From assembly GCF_030123325.1 (NCBI RefSeq), contig NZ_CP126106.1, positions 167,501-231,500 of the forward strand: a stretch of DNA of 64,000 bases, written 5' to 3'. Both the position numbers and the translations under genes were made by a program. Shown piece after piece: positions 37,172 to 45,934 of the stretch (position 1 is its first letter; each line of letters opens with the position of its first letter). The notes under the pieces were generated by a model. The model was not told the DNA's origin. It saw nothing but the letters and a program-made list of their open reading frames with translations, and made no database searches. The DNA is from Peribacillus simplex. Its GTDB lineage: Bacteria > Bacillota > Bacilli > Bacillales > DSM-1321.

Positions 37172-37309
37172 TCAGTCTTCGCGTTTGGAAAGGCAGTGGT
37201 CACATTCCATTAAGTAGGATTCAGCTTGTTCAGTGATATGGGTTCCGCACTCCGAACATTGTTTAGGCGGCAGTGTCCTGAAGAATTCCAGTGGATTTAT
37301 AGTTTGCAT
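37172..37309 (-). CDS. YhfH-like double-CxxC small protein, copy 3
   Basis: Protein of 45 residues, near-identical to copy 2; the second cysteine pair reads CDHC instead of CDRC and the start reads MQTINPLEFF. RBS aaaggaggaacc precedes the ATG. Copies 1-3 form the recent part of the array. Confidence 0.8.
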   Translation of the reverse strand: MQTINPLEFFRTLPPKQCSECGTHITEQAESYLMECDHCLSKRED

Positions 37310-37339
37310 GATGGTTCCTCCTTTTTTTATTTGGTTTAA

Positions 37340-37477
37340 TCAGTCTTCGCGTTTGGAAAGGCAGCGGTCACATTCCATTAAGTAGGACTCAGCGTGCTCA
37401 ATAATATGGTCACCGCACTCGGGGCAATGTTTAGCAGGGATATTGTTAAAAAACTCAATCGATTTTTTCATTTGCAT
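37340..37477 (-). CDS. YhfH-like double-CxxC small protein, copy 4
   Basis: Protein of 45 residues, more diverged in its first half (MQMKKSIEFFNNIPAKHCPE) but with both CxxC pairs and the shared SYLMECDRCLSKRED end. RBS aaggaggaaat precedes the ATG. Confidence 0.8.
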   Translation of the reverse strand: MQMKKSIEFFNNIPAKHCPECGDHIIEHAESYLMECDRCLSKRED

Positions 37478-37519
37478 GATATTTCCTCCTTTTAATGGTA
37501 GATATATTTTCCGATTGCT

Positions 37520-37654
37520 TTATTCTTCACGTTTGGAAAGGCAGCGATCGCATTCCATCAGATAGGAATCTGAGTGGTCCACATGTGTTTCACCACACTC
37601 CGGGCAATGTTTAAATGAATCGATTATGAATAAATCTGATTGATTTGCTTGCAT
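37520..37654 (-). CDS. YhfH-like double-CxxC small protein, copy 5
   Basis: Protein of 44 residues and the first gene of the array in transcription order. The N-terminal FF..LPPK part is replaced by SDLFIIDSFKH, but CPECG and SYLMECDRCLSKREE remain. RBS gaggaggagcg precedes the ATG. The AT-rich DNA to the right (tataatac near 37702-37710 and upstream) should hold the promoter of the array. Confidence 0.75.
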   Translation of the reverse strand: MQANQSDLFIIDSFKHCPECGETHVDHSDSYLMECDRCLSKREE

Positions 37655-38158
37655 GTCTCGCTCCTCCTCTTTATAGTACAGTTTTGGTTATTTGTTTGTT
37701 GTTATAATACAGTATATACCCGAATTTGGAAATTGTATAGGTATTTTACAGAAAATTTGAAATTTTTTTCATTGATAGTGTGAAAACCTTATAGGAAAGG
37801 GATTTATCATCCATTTACTTTTGTATTTTTCTTCACGGCAAGTAGGGAATGGAAGAAATGATGCTTTTAATGAAAGGGAAAAACAAAGAGGGAGCGAAAG
37901 GGACAGACGATTTTCAATTGGTTGAGCAAGGTATTAATGTAACAGATGTGGAACAGGAAAGTTCAGTGATAAGTGAATGCCTGTTTCAAAGCCTATGTAA
38001 CACATAATAGCTTGTTTTAAAATGAAGGCAATATTCAAGTGAAAGCGATTATTTGTAAGTAAATGCTTATTTAACAATCAGAAAAAATGTCCGTGTGGTT
38101 TTAGTACATCAGTAAAGAGGTAACTTGCTAGTAGAAGTACAATAATGGGAGGTAGCAT
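37655..38158. other. Intergenic region upstream of bmrU
   Basis: About 500 bases, AT-rich. The left part is the divergent promoter region for the YhfH-like array. A 53-codon plus-strand frame at 37849-38007 has no ribosome binding site and no recognised pattern. I see no RNA gene. Confidence 0.4.
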
Positions 38159-39049
38159 ATGTCGAAAGCGATGATTATCATCAATCCGTCTTCAGGTAAG
38201 GAAAAGGCAGGAAAGATTTTGCCGAAAGCAAAAGAGGCCCTTGGTGAGATTTATGATGAGGTAAGCGTTTGTAAAACGGAGGGCGAGGGGGATGCTACGG
38301 ATTTTGCAAAGGAGGCCTGTGCAGAAAGGTTCGATGCTGTCATTTCCATGGGTGGGGATGGAACGGTGAATGAGATAGTGAATGGCTTGGGCGAGCAGCA
38401 ACATCGGCCTATTTTCGGAATCATTCCACTAGGAACCATTAATGACTTCGCGAGATCTTTGGGTATACCCCTGAATCCCAATGCAGCCATTGAGATATTA
38501 AAGGATATGCATATTAAGGAATCGGACATAGGGAAGATCAATGACCGTTACTTCATGAATGTGTTGGCAGTAGGGGCGATCGCCGAGGCTACCTATAATG
38601 TTACCGTTGAACAGAAAACCCGTCTAGGGTCTTTTGCATATTTCATTGAAGGAGCAAAAGCGATCATTAAAAAGACTCCATTTCCTTTAACGGTTGAACA
38701 TGATCAGGGAAAATGGATGGGCGAGGCTCATTTACTAATTGCAACAATGACTAACTCTGTCGGCGGTTTCGAACAACTTGCACCAGAGGCGGAAGTGAAT
38801 GATGGAAAGCTGCACACATTCATCATTAAGGATTTATCTCTTCCTCTCATCGTCAAGATTATTCCCAGTTTGATCAGGGGGGAGATCAAGGAGCATGACG
38901 AAGTTGAATATATTAAAACATCCAAGCTCCATTTAGCCACTTCAGAGGAACTGGCAGTCAATATCGATGGCGATGAAGGCATCCTTCTTCCTTTCCAGGC
39001 AAATGTACTGCACAAACATCTTCGTCTCTTTGTCCCGGGAACTAAATAA
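38159..39049 (+). CDS. bmrU: Diacylglycerol kinase-family lipid kinase (BmrU-like)
   Basis: Protein of 296 residues in the YegS/BmrU/DagK family. The nucleotide-binding loop NPSSGKEKAGK lies at 9-19, the catalytic-domain signature MGGDGTVNEIVNG at about 64-76, the IPLGTINDFARSLGIP stretch at about 89-104, and the second catalytic region NIDGDEG near 263. It resembles B. subtilis BmrU over its length. In B. subtilis bmrU is beside the Bmr multidrug transporter; here no such transporter follows, so the natural lipid substrate is unknown. RBS gggaggt precedes the ATG. Confidence 0.82.
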   Translation: MSKAMIIINPSSGKEKAGKILPKAKEALGEIYDEVSVCKTEGEGDATDFAKEACAERFDAVISMGGDGTVNEIVNGLGEQQHRPIFGIIPLGTINDFARSLGIPLNPNAAIEILKDMHIKESDIGKINDRYFMNVLAVGAIAEATYNVTVEQKTRLGSFAYFIEGAKAIIKKTPFPLTVEHDQGKWMGEAHLLIATMTNSVGGFEQLAPEAEVNDGKLHTFIIKDLSLPLIVKIIPSLIRGEIKEHDEVEYIKTSKLHLATSEELAVNIDGDEGILLPFQANVLHKHLRLFVPGTK

Positions 39050-39117
39050 GTTTTTTTAGTCCCAACTTGTTATTTGGAATGTCCCTTCATAAAGACCATT
39101 TTCATTCATCAAGCGGG

Positions 39118-39152
39118 AAAAGCTGATTATGGTTAGCCAATCAGCTTTTTTT
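39118..39152 (+). terminator. Terminator of bmrU
   Basis: Stem aaaagctgatt/aatcagctttt with a nine-base loop, then a T-run. Confidence 0.88.
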
Positions 39153-39347
39153 CTGTTTTATGTGTAACCAAGTTTGTTGATGGAGTGGATTTTATATATA
39201 TCCAATCACCTCGAACTTCAGATATTATAACAGGTATCATTATTCAGGAGGATTCTAGGTTAGAATAGTTAATGCATGAATGAATGGGTATAAATATGTT
39301 ACGCTAATAGTTATGAGAATAGATGAGAGAGGAAGTTTGATGTTTGT

Positions 39348-41381
39348 ATGGAGTTTTTTCTTGTTATATTAGCCCTTCTTATATTGATTGGAGTGTCTAA
39401 TGTAATTAATCATTTTATACCCTTTATACCTGTACCATTAATACAGATAGCACTGGGTGTCATATTTGCACTTTTACCCCTGGGTATGCATGTTGAGATG
39501 GAGACGGAATTATTTTTGCTGTTATTCATCGCGCCACTATTGTTCAATGATGGCAAAAATGTACCCCGAACAGCACTATGGAAGTTGAGGGCACCCATTC
39601 TAATGCTTGCACTGGGCCTTGTATTCATAACGGTTTGGGCAGGCGGGTATTTAATTAATTGGATGATCCCTTCGATTCCATTGCCGGCAGCATTCGCTTT
39701 GGCGGCCATTTTGTCACCCACGGATGTTGTGGCAGTGAGCGCTTTGGCGAGTCGGGTCAAGTTACCGAAGAGCATCATGCACCTTCTCGAAGGAGAAGGA
39801 CTAATGAATGATGCCTCAGGTCTAGTTGCCTTTAAGTTTGCCGTTGCGGCAACAGTCACTGGTGTTTTCTCCTTAGTCGACGCAACCTTCAGTTTCATAT
39901 GGATTGCAATTGGTGGGTTTGTAGGTGGAGCAATACTTGCTTTCATCATTATCAGGCTTCGTGTATTTCTTCGCCGTTTAGGGATGGAAGACGTCACGAT
40001 GCATATGCTGATCCAAATCCTAACTCCTTTTATTATTTTCCTCGCTGTGGAACATTTCCACCTTTCTGGGATTTTAGCAGTCGTGGCTGGGGGAATTGTC
40101 CATGCCATTGAACGAGATCGGGAAATATCACCAACTGTGGAACTTCAGGTCGTATCAAAGAGTACATGGTCCGTCATTTTATATGTATTGAATGGTCTTG
40201 TATTCGTTTTGCTTGGCTTGCAAATCCCAAGCGTTGCGAAAACTATCTTTCAAGATCCAGCCTTCAATAATGGACAAGTGATCCTTTATATCGTGATCAT
40301 TACACTTTTCCTCTTCGCTTTGCGATTCATTTGGCTTACGGCTGCCTGGTCGATTGGCTGGATGACGAAAAAAGCAGGCGCCCAAAAACCTGACTTCAAA
40401 GCGGCCGGAATCATTACCATTTCCGGTGTTCGCGGAGCTGTAACGTTAGCGGGTTCGTTTTCGATTCCGTATGTGTTGGCGGATGGAAGTCCTTTTCCAG
40501 AGCGTTCGTTAATCATCTTCATTGCAGCAGGAGTCATTTTGCTGACCTTGATTGTTGCGAGTGTATTTCTGCCAATAGTGGCACGGTCCGAAGAAGAGGA
40601 AGTGGTGGACAAGCAGGCTGACAAAACGAAAACTGCTGCCATTCACTCACATCAAGCGGCCATTCGGGTGATTGAGTCACAAATGACAGATGAAAACCGG
40701 GAAGCGGCTTTATCGATCATTTCGAGATACTTTACCAAGATCAATGAATTATCCTATGTAGAACAGGAGAAAGAACCTGCTGCATTAAGGGAAGAAGAGA
40801 AAGAACTTCGCTTCAAGGCCCTTGAAGCAGAGCAAAGATTCCTGGATAAGCTCATTAAGGATGAAAAAGTGGACCGGGAGACGGCGTATATATGCAAGGA
40901 ATACATCCAGCGTATGGAAAGTGCCGTAACAAATCGACTGAAGTTCCGTTTTTTCAGGTCGGTAACGCTTTTCAGAAGAAGCATGCTAAGGGTTTTAAAA
41001 TTATTTTTCCCTAATAAAAGTGAAATAAGAAAAATCAATCTTGAGAGATTGGAAAAGGTCAGGGATCTTAAAATCAGGATGTATAAAGCGGCCATCCAAG
41101 AGATACAGGCCGGAATTACAGCCGATAATCATAGGACATCCTCGATGATCATAGAAGAATATAAAGTGCTGATTTTAAAATGCAAACGTGAAAATAGAGG
41201 CCGGACCCCGAGTAAAATGGCCGATTATGAAAGAGAGCTGTTCTACAAAGCGATCCAGGCAGAACGGGACGAAGTGCAGGATATGTTTGAAAAACGAGTA
41301 ATTTCCCGTGATGTTGCCAACATACTCCGCCAGCAAATCAATTTACGGGAAGCACTGACAATCAATGAAAATACACATTGA
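39348..41381 (+). CDS. nhaK: CPA1-family Na+(K+)/H+ antiporter, NhaK type
   Basis: Membrane antiporter of 677 residues, near the size of B. subtilis NhaK/YvgP, which exports Na+, K+, Li+ and Rb+ in exchange for protons. About twelve membrane segments fill residues 1-420. The ion-site motifs are LSPTDVVAV near 122 (Asp) and EGEGLMNDASGLV near 148 (Asp). A long cytoplasmic, charged, coiled-coil-prone tail (about 425-677) follows. The ATG at 39348 is 13 bases from gagaggaag, a rather long distance. The gene stands alone. Confidence 0.85.
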   Translation: MEFFLVILALLILIGVSNVINHFIPFIPVPLIQIALGVIFALLPLGMHVEMETELFLLLFIAPLLFNDGKNVPRTALWKLRAPILMLALGLVFITVWAGGYLINWMIPSIPLPAAFALAAILSPTDVVAVSALASRVKLPKSIMHLLEGEGLMNDASGLVAFKFAVAATVTGVFSLVDATFSFIWIAIGGFVGGAILAFIIIRLRVFLRRLGMEDVTMHMLIQILTPFIIFLAVEHFHLSGILAVVAGGIVHAIERDREISPTVELQVVSKSTWSVILYVLNGLVFVLLGLQIPSVAKTIFQDPAFNNGQVILYIVIITLFLFALRFIWLTAAWSIGWMTKKAGAQKPDFKAAGIITISGVRGAVTLAGSFSIPYVLADGSPFPERSLIIFIAAGVILLTLIVASVFLPIVARSEEEEVVDKQADKTKTAAIHSHQAAIRVIESQMTDENREAALSIISRYFTKINELSYVEQEKEPAALREEEKELRFKALEAEQRFLDKLIKDEKVDRETAYICKEYIQRMESAVTNRLKFRFFRSVTLFRRSMLRVLKLFFPNKSEIRKINLERLEKVRDLKIRMYKAAIQEIQAGITADNHRTSSMIIEEYKVLILKCKRENRGRTPSKMADYERELFYKAIQAERDEVQDMFEKRVISRDVANILRQQINLREALTINENTH

Positions 41382-41389
41382 TTTACTTA

Positions 41390-41423
41390 AGGAGCACTGC
41401 CTATATATTCGGCAGTGCTCCTT
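41390..41423 (+). terminator. Terminator of nhaK
   Basis: Eleven-bp stem ggagcactgcc/ggcagtgctcc; only a short T-run follows. Confidence 0.75.
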
Positions 41424-41500
41424 GCGGTTTGTGAAGGGAATATCGGACTCGTCATCGAATCATTAATGTATCCAATAATTGATGAAAGGGGGTGTGCTCA

Positions 41501-42019
41501 ATGAAACAGGACAAGGAAATCGAGACCATCACCTTAACGCCTTATTTACCGGAACATCTTCACCAGCTTTCCCAGTTTTATTTACCGGATACACAAACCC
41601 CTTTTTCAGCTCTCCCCGAAGAGTCACTGAAATATTGCCGGGAAGATTACGACAGGAATCCTATCGTAATATTGGCTGAGGGTATTCCAGTTGGTTTTTT
41701 CGTTTTACACATTGGCGAGAATATCACTCCTTTCACCAACGATAAAAAAGCGATATTACTCCGTGGATTTCTTGTTGATCAAAAGCATCAAGGTAAAGGG
41801 GTTGCGAAGAAAGCCTTGCAAATCCTTCCGGAATTCGCAAAAGGGATTTTTCCAAACAAGGATTCGATCATCCTGGCAGTGAATGTCAGGAACGTGATTG
41901 CAAAATCTCTATATTCGAAATCGGGGTATCAGGATACAGGGATTCAAAAAGCAGGCAGAAGCGGGTTGATGGAGATAATGGAGTATCGATTAGATATGAT
42001 GAACAAGGATATGGAATAA
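41501..42019 (+). CDS. GNAT-family N-acetyltransferase
   Basis: Cytoplasmic acetyltransferase of 172 residues. The acetyl-CoA loop is LRGFLVDQKHQGKGVAKKAL at about 86-105 (Q/R-x-x-G-x-G/A), followed by LAVNVRNVIAKSLYSKSGY, the usual C-terminal GNAT helix. The ATG at 41501 follows aaaggggg; a GTG three codons earlier lies too near that site. The acceptor substrate cannot be inferred from the neighbours. Confidence 0.8.
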   Translation: MKQDKEIETITLTPYLPEHLHQLSQFYLPDTQTPFSALPEESLKYCREDYDRNPIVILAEGIPVGFFVLHIGENITPFTNDKKAILLRGFLVDQKHQGKGVAKKALQILPEFAKGIFPNKDSIILAVNVRNVIAKSLYSKSGYQDTGIQKAGRSGLMEIMEYRLDMMNKDME

Positions 42020-42045
42020 GGAACGAATAACAAATATTGTTGGAT

Positions 42046-42078
42046 CTGGACTTTTCCAAGAGGAGAGGTCTTTTTTTG
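42046..42078 (+). terminator. Terminator of the GNAT gene
   Basis: Stem gacttttcc/ggagaggtc with an aaga loop and seven T. Confidence 0.75.
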
Positions 42079-42198
42079 TCCAATTTGTTACAGGTTTCAT
42101 TACGAAACCAATGAATTAGAAGGGCGGCTTTTAATAATGCTGCTGCCTTATGGTACACTTTACTTAATGCAAAATTCGTTAATCGAGGTGTAGTCCCA

Positions 42199-43584
42199 AT
42201 GAAAACAGTCGTAGTCGTAGGTGGAGGCATTACCGGTTTATCAACCATGTATTATTTACAAAAAACAGTTAAAGCGAGGAGTCTCTCCGTACGATTGATA
42301 TTAATAGAAGGAAATGAGGAACTAGGCGGTAAAATAAGGACTGTGCACAATGGTCCATTTAAAATTGAAGCGGGTGCCGATTCGATTGTCGCTAGGAAAC
42401 AAAATATAAAACCATTTATTAAGGAATTGAACCTAGAGGATGAAGTTGTCTATAATGCGACGGGAAAATCATTCATCCATACAGATGGGATGCTTAAGGG
42501 AATCCCCGAGGATGCCCTATTCGGAATACCAATGAGCCTGGAGTCGCTGGCGAAAAGCGATCTGGTTTCCGCCCAAGGCAAGGTTGACGCCTTAAAGGAT
42601 TTCTATACAAAAAATGAGACGTTTACGAAGAATGACTCAATTGGTTTATTTCTTGAAAGCTTCTTTGGTAAGGAATTGGTGCAAAAGCAGATATCGCCTG
42701 TCCTATCGGGTGTTTACTCAGGAAAATTAAATGAATTGACCATTGCCAAAACACTCCCGGAGATGCTGGATTATAAAAATGAATATGGCAGTATAATACG
42801 CGGTCTATCGGAAAATAAGCAGAAATACCAAAGTAAGGGAAATAAGAAGTTCCTTTCGTTTAAAAATGGCTTATCAACATTGGTTGATAGAATTGAGGAA
42901 AGCCTCGATATGGTGGAAATTTTAAAAGGGATTAGTGTGGATAAAATTGGAAGAGGAGATGAAGGGTACATCATTTCATTGGCAAACGGTGAAACGCTGG
43001 AAACGGACTTCATCGTATTGAGTACACCGCATACAATTGCCCAGAAATTATTGGGTGATCGGGAGTTGGATGAGGACTTCGACGGCTTGATCAATAGTTC
43101 GATGATTAGCGTTTATCTTGGATTCGATATCCCGGACAGCATGCTTCCTAAAGACGGGACAGGTTTCATTGCAGGTGATAATAGTGATTTGATCTGCAAT
43201 GCATGTACATGGACAAGCCGGAAATGGGAGCATACTTCTGAAAACAGTCAGCTTTTGGTAAGGCTTTTTTATAAAAGCTCTAGTCCGGACTATGAACGCT
43301 TAAGGTCCCTTACAAACCAGGAATTGATCTCTGTGGCTTTACGCGATATTAAAAACAGTCTAAGCATTTCCGGGAATCCAGTAACGAGTGAAGTGACGAA
43401 ATGGCATGAAAATATGCCGAACTACCATATTAAACATCCTCAAATCGTTCAATCACTGGAGGCGAAAATCTCCAAGGGTTATCCGAATGTCTTACTTGCG
43501 GGCTGTTCATACAATGGTGTCGGAATACCGGACTGTATCGCTGATGGGGAAAAGAAAGCGCAAGAGATATGTCTGAAGTTGTAA
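42199..43584 (+). CDS. hemY: HemY/CgoX-type protoporphyrinogen (coproporphyrinogen III) oxidase
   Basis: FAD-dependent oxidase of 461 residues of the HemY/CgoX family, which in Gram-positive bacteria oxidises coproporphyrinogen III in haem synthesis. The Rossmann motif VVVGGGITGLSTMYYL lies at 4-19, EGNEELGGKIRT follows the second strand, and the C-terminal FAD loop is LLAGCSYNGVGIPDCIADG near 435. It stands alone rather than in a hemEHY operon, so it may be a second copy beside a main hemY elsewhere. RBS cgaggtgtag precedes the ATG. Confidence 0.85.
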   Translation: MKTVVVVGGGITGLSTMYYLQKTVKARSLSVRLILIEGNEELGGKIRTVHNGPFKIEAGADSIVARKQNIKPFIKELNLEDEVVYNATGKSFIHTDGMLKGIPEDALFGIPMSLESLAKSDLVSAQGKVDALKDFYTKNETFTKNDSIGLFLESFFGKELVQKQISPVLSGVYSGKLNELTIAKTLPEMLDYKNEYGSIIRGLSENKQKYQSKGNKKFLSFKNGLSTLVDRIEESLDMVEILKGISVDKIGRGDEGYIISLANGETLETDFIVLSTPHTIAQKLLGDRELDEDFDGLINSSMISVYLGFDIPDSMLPKDGTGFIAGDNSDLICNACTWTSRKWEHTSENSQLLVRLFYKSSSPDYERLRSLTNQELISVALRDIKNSLSISGNPVTSEVTKWHENMPNYHIKHPQIVQSLEAKISKGYPNVLLAGCSYNGVGIPDCIADGEKKAQEICLKL

Positions 43585-43589
43585 AAGGG

Positions 43590-43612
43590 GGACTGCCAGG
43601 TGGCGGTCCTTT
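43590..43612 (+). terminator. Terminator of hemY
   Basis: Eight-bp stem ggactgcc/ggcggtcc with an aggt loop, then tttct. A near-copy with a better T-run is at 44054-44078. Confidence 0.7.
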
Positions 43613-43860
43613 CTGATTTACTATTGGAAGTGAAGCATAGAGAATAGTTGACCTCTCGTGATTCTTCCACAGAGACTCGGTTATCATCTTGGTGTTACAA
43701 TCGGGCCGACTGCAAGATCTTTCGAGGGCAACAATTGTAATCATTTCAAGTCGATTTCGCTGAAATGGACTCGTGTTAAAAAAGTATCTTTATCACTCAA
43801 GTTTTTGGATACTACCATTTTAAAAACTAGGCAAAGAGTTCTATCTAAAAGTTAAACAAA

Positions 43861-43989
43861 GTTGATTGGATCGTAAGGTACGAGACTCCTGCGGGAAAAG
43901 CGTGTCCAGTGAAGACCCCGCAGGCGCAAGGGCGCCGAGGAGGCTTCCGGACCGCCCGCGGAAAGCGAGTGCCTGGAGAGAAAATCAAC
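43861..43989 (+). repeat. GC-rich palindromic intergenic repeat, copy B
   Basis: Bounded by gttgattgga and aaaatcaac, with gactcctgcgggaaaagcg, gaagaccccgcaggcgc and gcggaaagcgagtgcctgg in order, as in the other copies. The 3' flank gttccaattatacaaaccat is the reverse complement of the flank seen before copies C, D and E. Confidence 0.85.
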
Positions 43990-44053
43990 GTTCCAATTAT
44001 ACAAACCATTAAAAAACTGTAGAGGATTTTCATCGAGTTTGTATACAATCTGA

Positions 44054-44078
44054 GACTGCCTAGTGGCGGTCCTTTTTT
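44054..44078 (+). terminator. Second copy of the hemY-type terminator hairpin
   Basis: Stem gactgcc/ggcggtc with a tagt loop, followed by six T. It matches the hemY terminator 460 bases upstream in both arms. Confidence 0.7.
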
Positions 44079-44101
44079 GTATTCCCGCCTGGAAATTCCG
44101 T

Positions 44102-44129
44102 TTGAAGTTTCCTGCATTTCCTGTATAAT
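44102..44129 (+). promoter_or_regulatory. SigA promoter of the XRE-pot operon
   Basis: TTGAAG at 44102-44107 and TATAAT at 44124-44129 with a 16-base spacer, about 90 bases before the regulator gene. Confidence 0.6.
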
Positions 44130-44183
44130 GATATTCGTAAAATTAAACTGAAAGTTTACTTATATAAAACTTTATCTACTGTG

Positions 44184-44202
44184 GGTTTACTATAAGTAAA
44201 CC
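44184..44202 (+). promoter_or_regulatory. Inverted repeat, probable autoregulatory operator
   Basis: Perfect 7-bp arms GGTTTAC-TATAA-GTAAACC, 17 bases before the XRE-cupin start codon. A related GTTTACTTATATAAAAC lies at 44153-44169. The position downstream of the promoter fits a roadblock-type or promoter-proximal operator for the encoded repressor. Confidence 0.55.
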
Positions 44203-44218
44203 GATTGAGGGTAATGGG

Positions 44219-44761
44219 ATGCAAATTGGAAAAAAAATAAAGAACCTTCGCTTGAAAAAGGGATTGACCCAGGAAGAATTGGGGGAAAGAACGGATTTAA
44301 GCAAGGGATATATTTCACAGTTGGAAAGGGATCTTAGTTCCCCTTCAATTGAAACTCTTTTCAATATTTTAGAAGTACTCGGCTGCAAGCCGAAGCAGTT
44401 CTTCGATGAAGAGGATCAAGTCCAAAAAGTGGTTTATGAAGAAGAAGCACAAACATTTTTCATCGATGAAGAACGCGGGTATCAAATCCAGTGGCTCGTG
44501 CCTGAATCGAATGAAAAGGAAATGGAACCTATTCGGCTGACTCTCCAGGAAAAAGGGGAGTTCAAACAGTTTGAACCATCCTTGTCTGAAACTTTCGGTT
44601 ATGTATTACGTGGAAGAGTCATTGTAAAGCTAGGTACACACACGTATTTTGTCAAGGCAGGGGAGTCGATTTATTTTCATGCTTCAGATGAACATCAAAT
44701 CATCAATGATTTTGAAGGTCCGTCAGAGTTATTACTCGTGGTGACGGAATCATACTTATAG
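44219..44761 (+). CDS. XRE-cupin transcriptional regulator of the polyamine operon
   Basis: Regulator of 180 residues. The N-terminal XRE helix-turn-helix spans about 6-60 (LRLKKGLTQEELGERTDLSKGYISQLER) and the C-terminal cupin domain about 105-178 (FGYVLRGRVIVKLGTHTYFVKAGESIYFHASDEHQI). This layout is like PuuR and similar sensors of polyamines or other small molecules. It lies 63 bases before potA on the same strand, as in many Bacilli, so it most likely controls the pot genes. Inverted repeats in the leader are likely operators. Confidence 0.85.
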   Translation: MQIGKKIKNLRLKKGLTQEELGERTDLSKGYISQLERDLSSPSIETLFNILEVLGCKPKQFFDEEDQVQKVVYEEEAQTFFIDEERGYQIQWLVPESNEKEMEPIRLTLQEKGEFKQFEPSLSETFGYVLRGRVIVKLGTHTYFVKAGESIYFHASDEHQIINDFEGPSELLLVVTESYL

Positions 44762-44824
44762 AATTCAATACAAAAGCAATCGTTGAAGATTGATGAGTAA
44801 GGTAATGGAGAGAGGGAAGAAGCT

Positions 44825-45934
44825 ATGTCAAACGGGAATATAATACGCTTCGATCAGGTTACGAAGCAATTTGATGATGATACGGTAGTTCTCGATAATG
44901 TAAGTTTTGAAATCGAGAGAGGGAAGTTCTATACGCTCTTGGGTCCTTCCGGATGTGGGAAGACCACGATCCTTCGCTTGATTGCCGGATTTACGGAAGC
45001 CTCCAAAGGTGATATTTACTTCGAAGGAAAAAAAATCAATGATGTGCCAGCCAATAAAAGGCAGGTGAATACGGTATTTCAAGATTATGCACTTTTTCCG
45101 CATTTAAATGTATTTGAAAATGTAGCATTTGGTCTTCGGATCAAAAAAATGAAGAATTCGGAAGTGGAAATCAAGGTGAAGGAAGCCCTAAGCTTTGTTA
45201 ATTTGGAGGGGTATGAAAAACGGGAGATCAGGGAAATGTCCGGCGGTCAGCGGCAACGGGTAGCGATTGCCAGGGCGATTGTTAATGAACCTGAAGTCAT
45301 CCTACTGGATGAACCGCTATCTGCACTCGATTTAAAATTGCGTACAGAAATGCAATATGAATTGCGGGAGCTGCAACAGAGGCTTGGAATCACGTTTATC
45401 TTCGTCACTCATGACCAAGAGGAAGCATTGGCGATGTCAGATGAGATTTTTGTCCTTAACAAAGGGAAAATTCAGCAAAGCGGGACTCCTACGGATATTT
45501 ATGATGAACCGCTGAATCGGTTCGTTGCTGATTTCATCGGTGAGTCTAATATTGTAAAAGGAAAAATGATTGAAGATTACCGTGTGGAATTCGTTGGCAG
45601 ACAGTTCGAATGTGTCGACCAAGGATTGAACAGTAATGAAGCTGTCGATATCGTCATCCGTCCGGAAGATTTAGAGATTACTTCCGTAGATCGCGGAAAA
45701 CTGCAAGTTCGGGTGGATTCCCAGCTATTTCGCGGTGTTCATTATGAAATCAGCTGTTATGACCATGATGGAAATGAATGGCTTGTCCAATCAACGAAAA
45801 AAGTGGCAGTTGGAGATGAAATAGGTCTTTATTTCGATCCGGAATCGATTCATGTCATGCGATTGGGTGAAACGGAAGAAGAATTCGATAAACGCCTGGA
45901 AGCGTATCATGATGGGGAAAGTCATGAAGAATAA
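44825..45934 (+). CDS. potA: Spermidine/putrescine ABC transporter ATP-binding protein PotA
   Basis: Cytoplasmic ATPase of 369 residues that powers polyamine uptake. Walker A GPSGCGKTT lies at about 40-48, the signature MSGGQRQRVAIARA at about 139-152, Walker B VILLDEPLSALD at about 159-170, and the switch His in FVTHDQEEA. A C-terminal TOBE-type regulatory domain (about 240-355) is present. RBS agagggaag precedes the ATG. potB starts 11 bases before its stop codon. Confidence 0.93.
   Translation: MSNGNIIRFDQVTKQFDDDTVVLDNVSFEIERGKFYTLLGPSGCGKTTILRLIAGFTEASKGDIYFEGKKINDVPANKRQVNTVFQDYALFPHLNVFENVAFGLRIKKMKNSEVEIKVKEALSFVNLEGYEKREIREMSGGQRQRVAIARAIVNEPEVILLDEPLSALDLKLRTEMQYELRELQQRLGITFIFVTHDQEEALAMSDEIFVLNKGKIQQSGTPTDIYDEPLNRFVADFIGESNIVKGKMIEDYRVEFVGRQFECVDQGLNSNEAVDIVIRPEDLEITSVDRGKLQVRVDSQLFRGVHYEISCYDHDGNEWLVQSTKKVAVGDEIGLYFDPESIHVMRLGETEEEFDKRLEAYHDGESHEE

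Larger units (their letters stand above)
43613..44101. other. Gene-free stretch between the two hairpin copies
   Basis: No gene. It holds unassigned sequence (43613-43860), palindromic repeat copy B (43861-43989), a short flank (ttccaattatacaaaccatt) shared with the other repeat copies, and the second terminator-like hairpin. Confidence 0.5.

Noticed and set aside
36835..37654. CRISPR array, suggested by the regular 167-180 base repeats
   Set aside because: The repeat unit is a complete small gene with start, stop and ribosome binding site; there are no short repeats with unique spacers and no cas genes.
39410..40108. Minus-strand frame of 232 codons
   Set aside because: It is antisense to the membrane part of nhaK with no ribosome binding site and biased composition.
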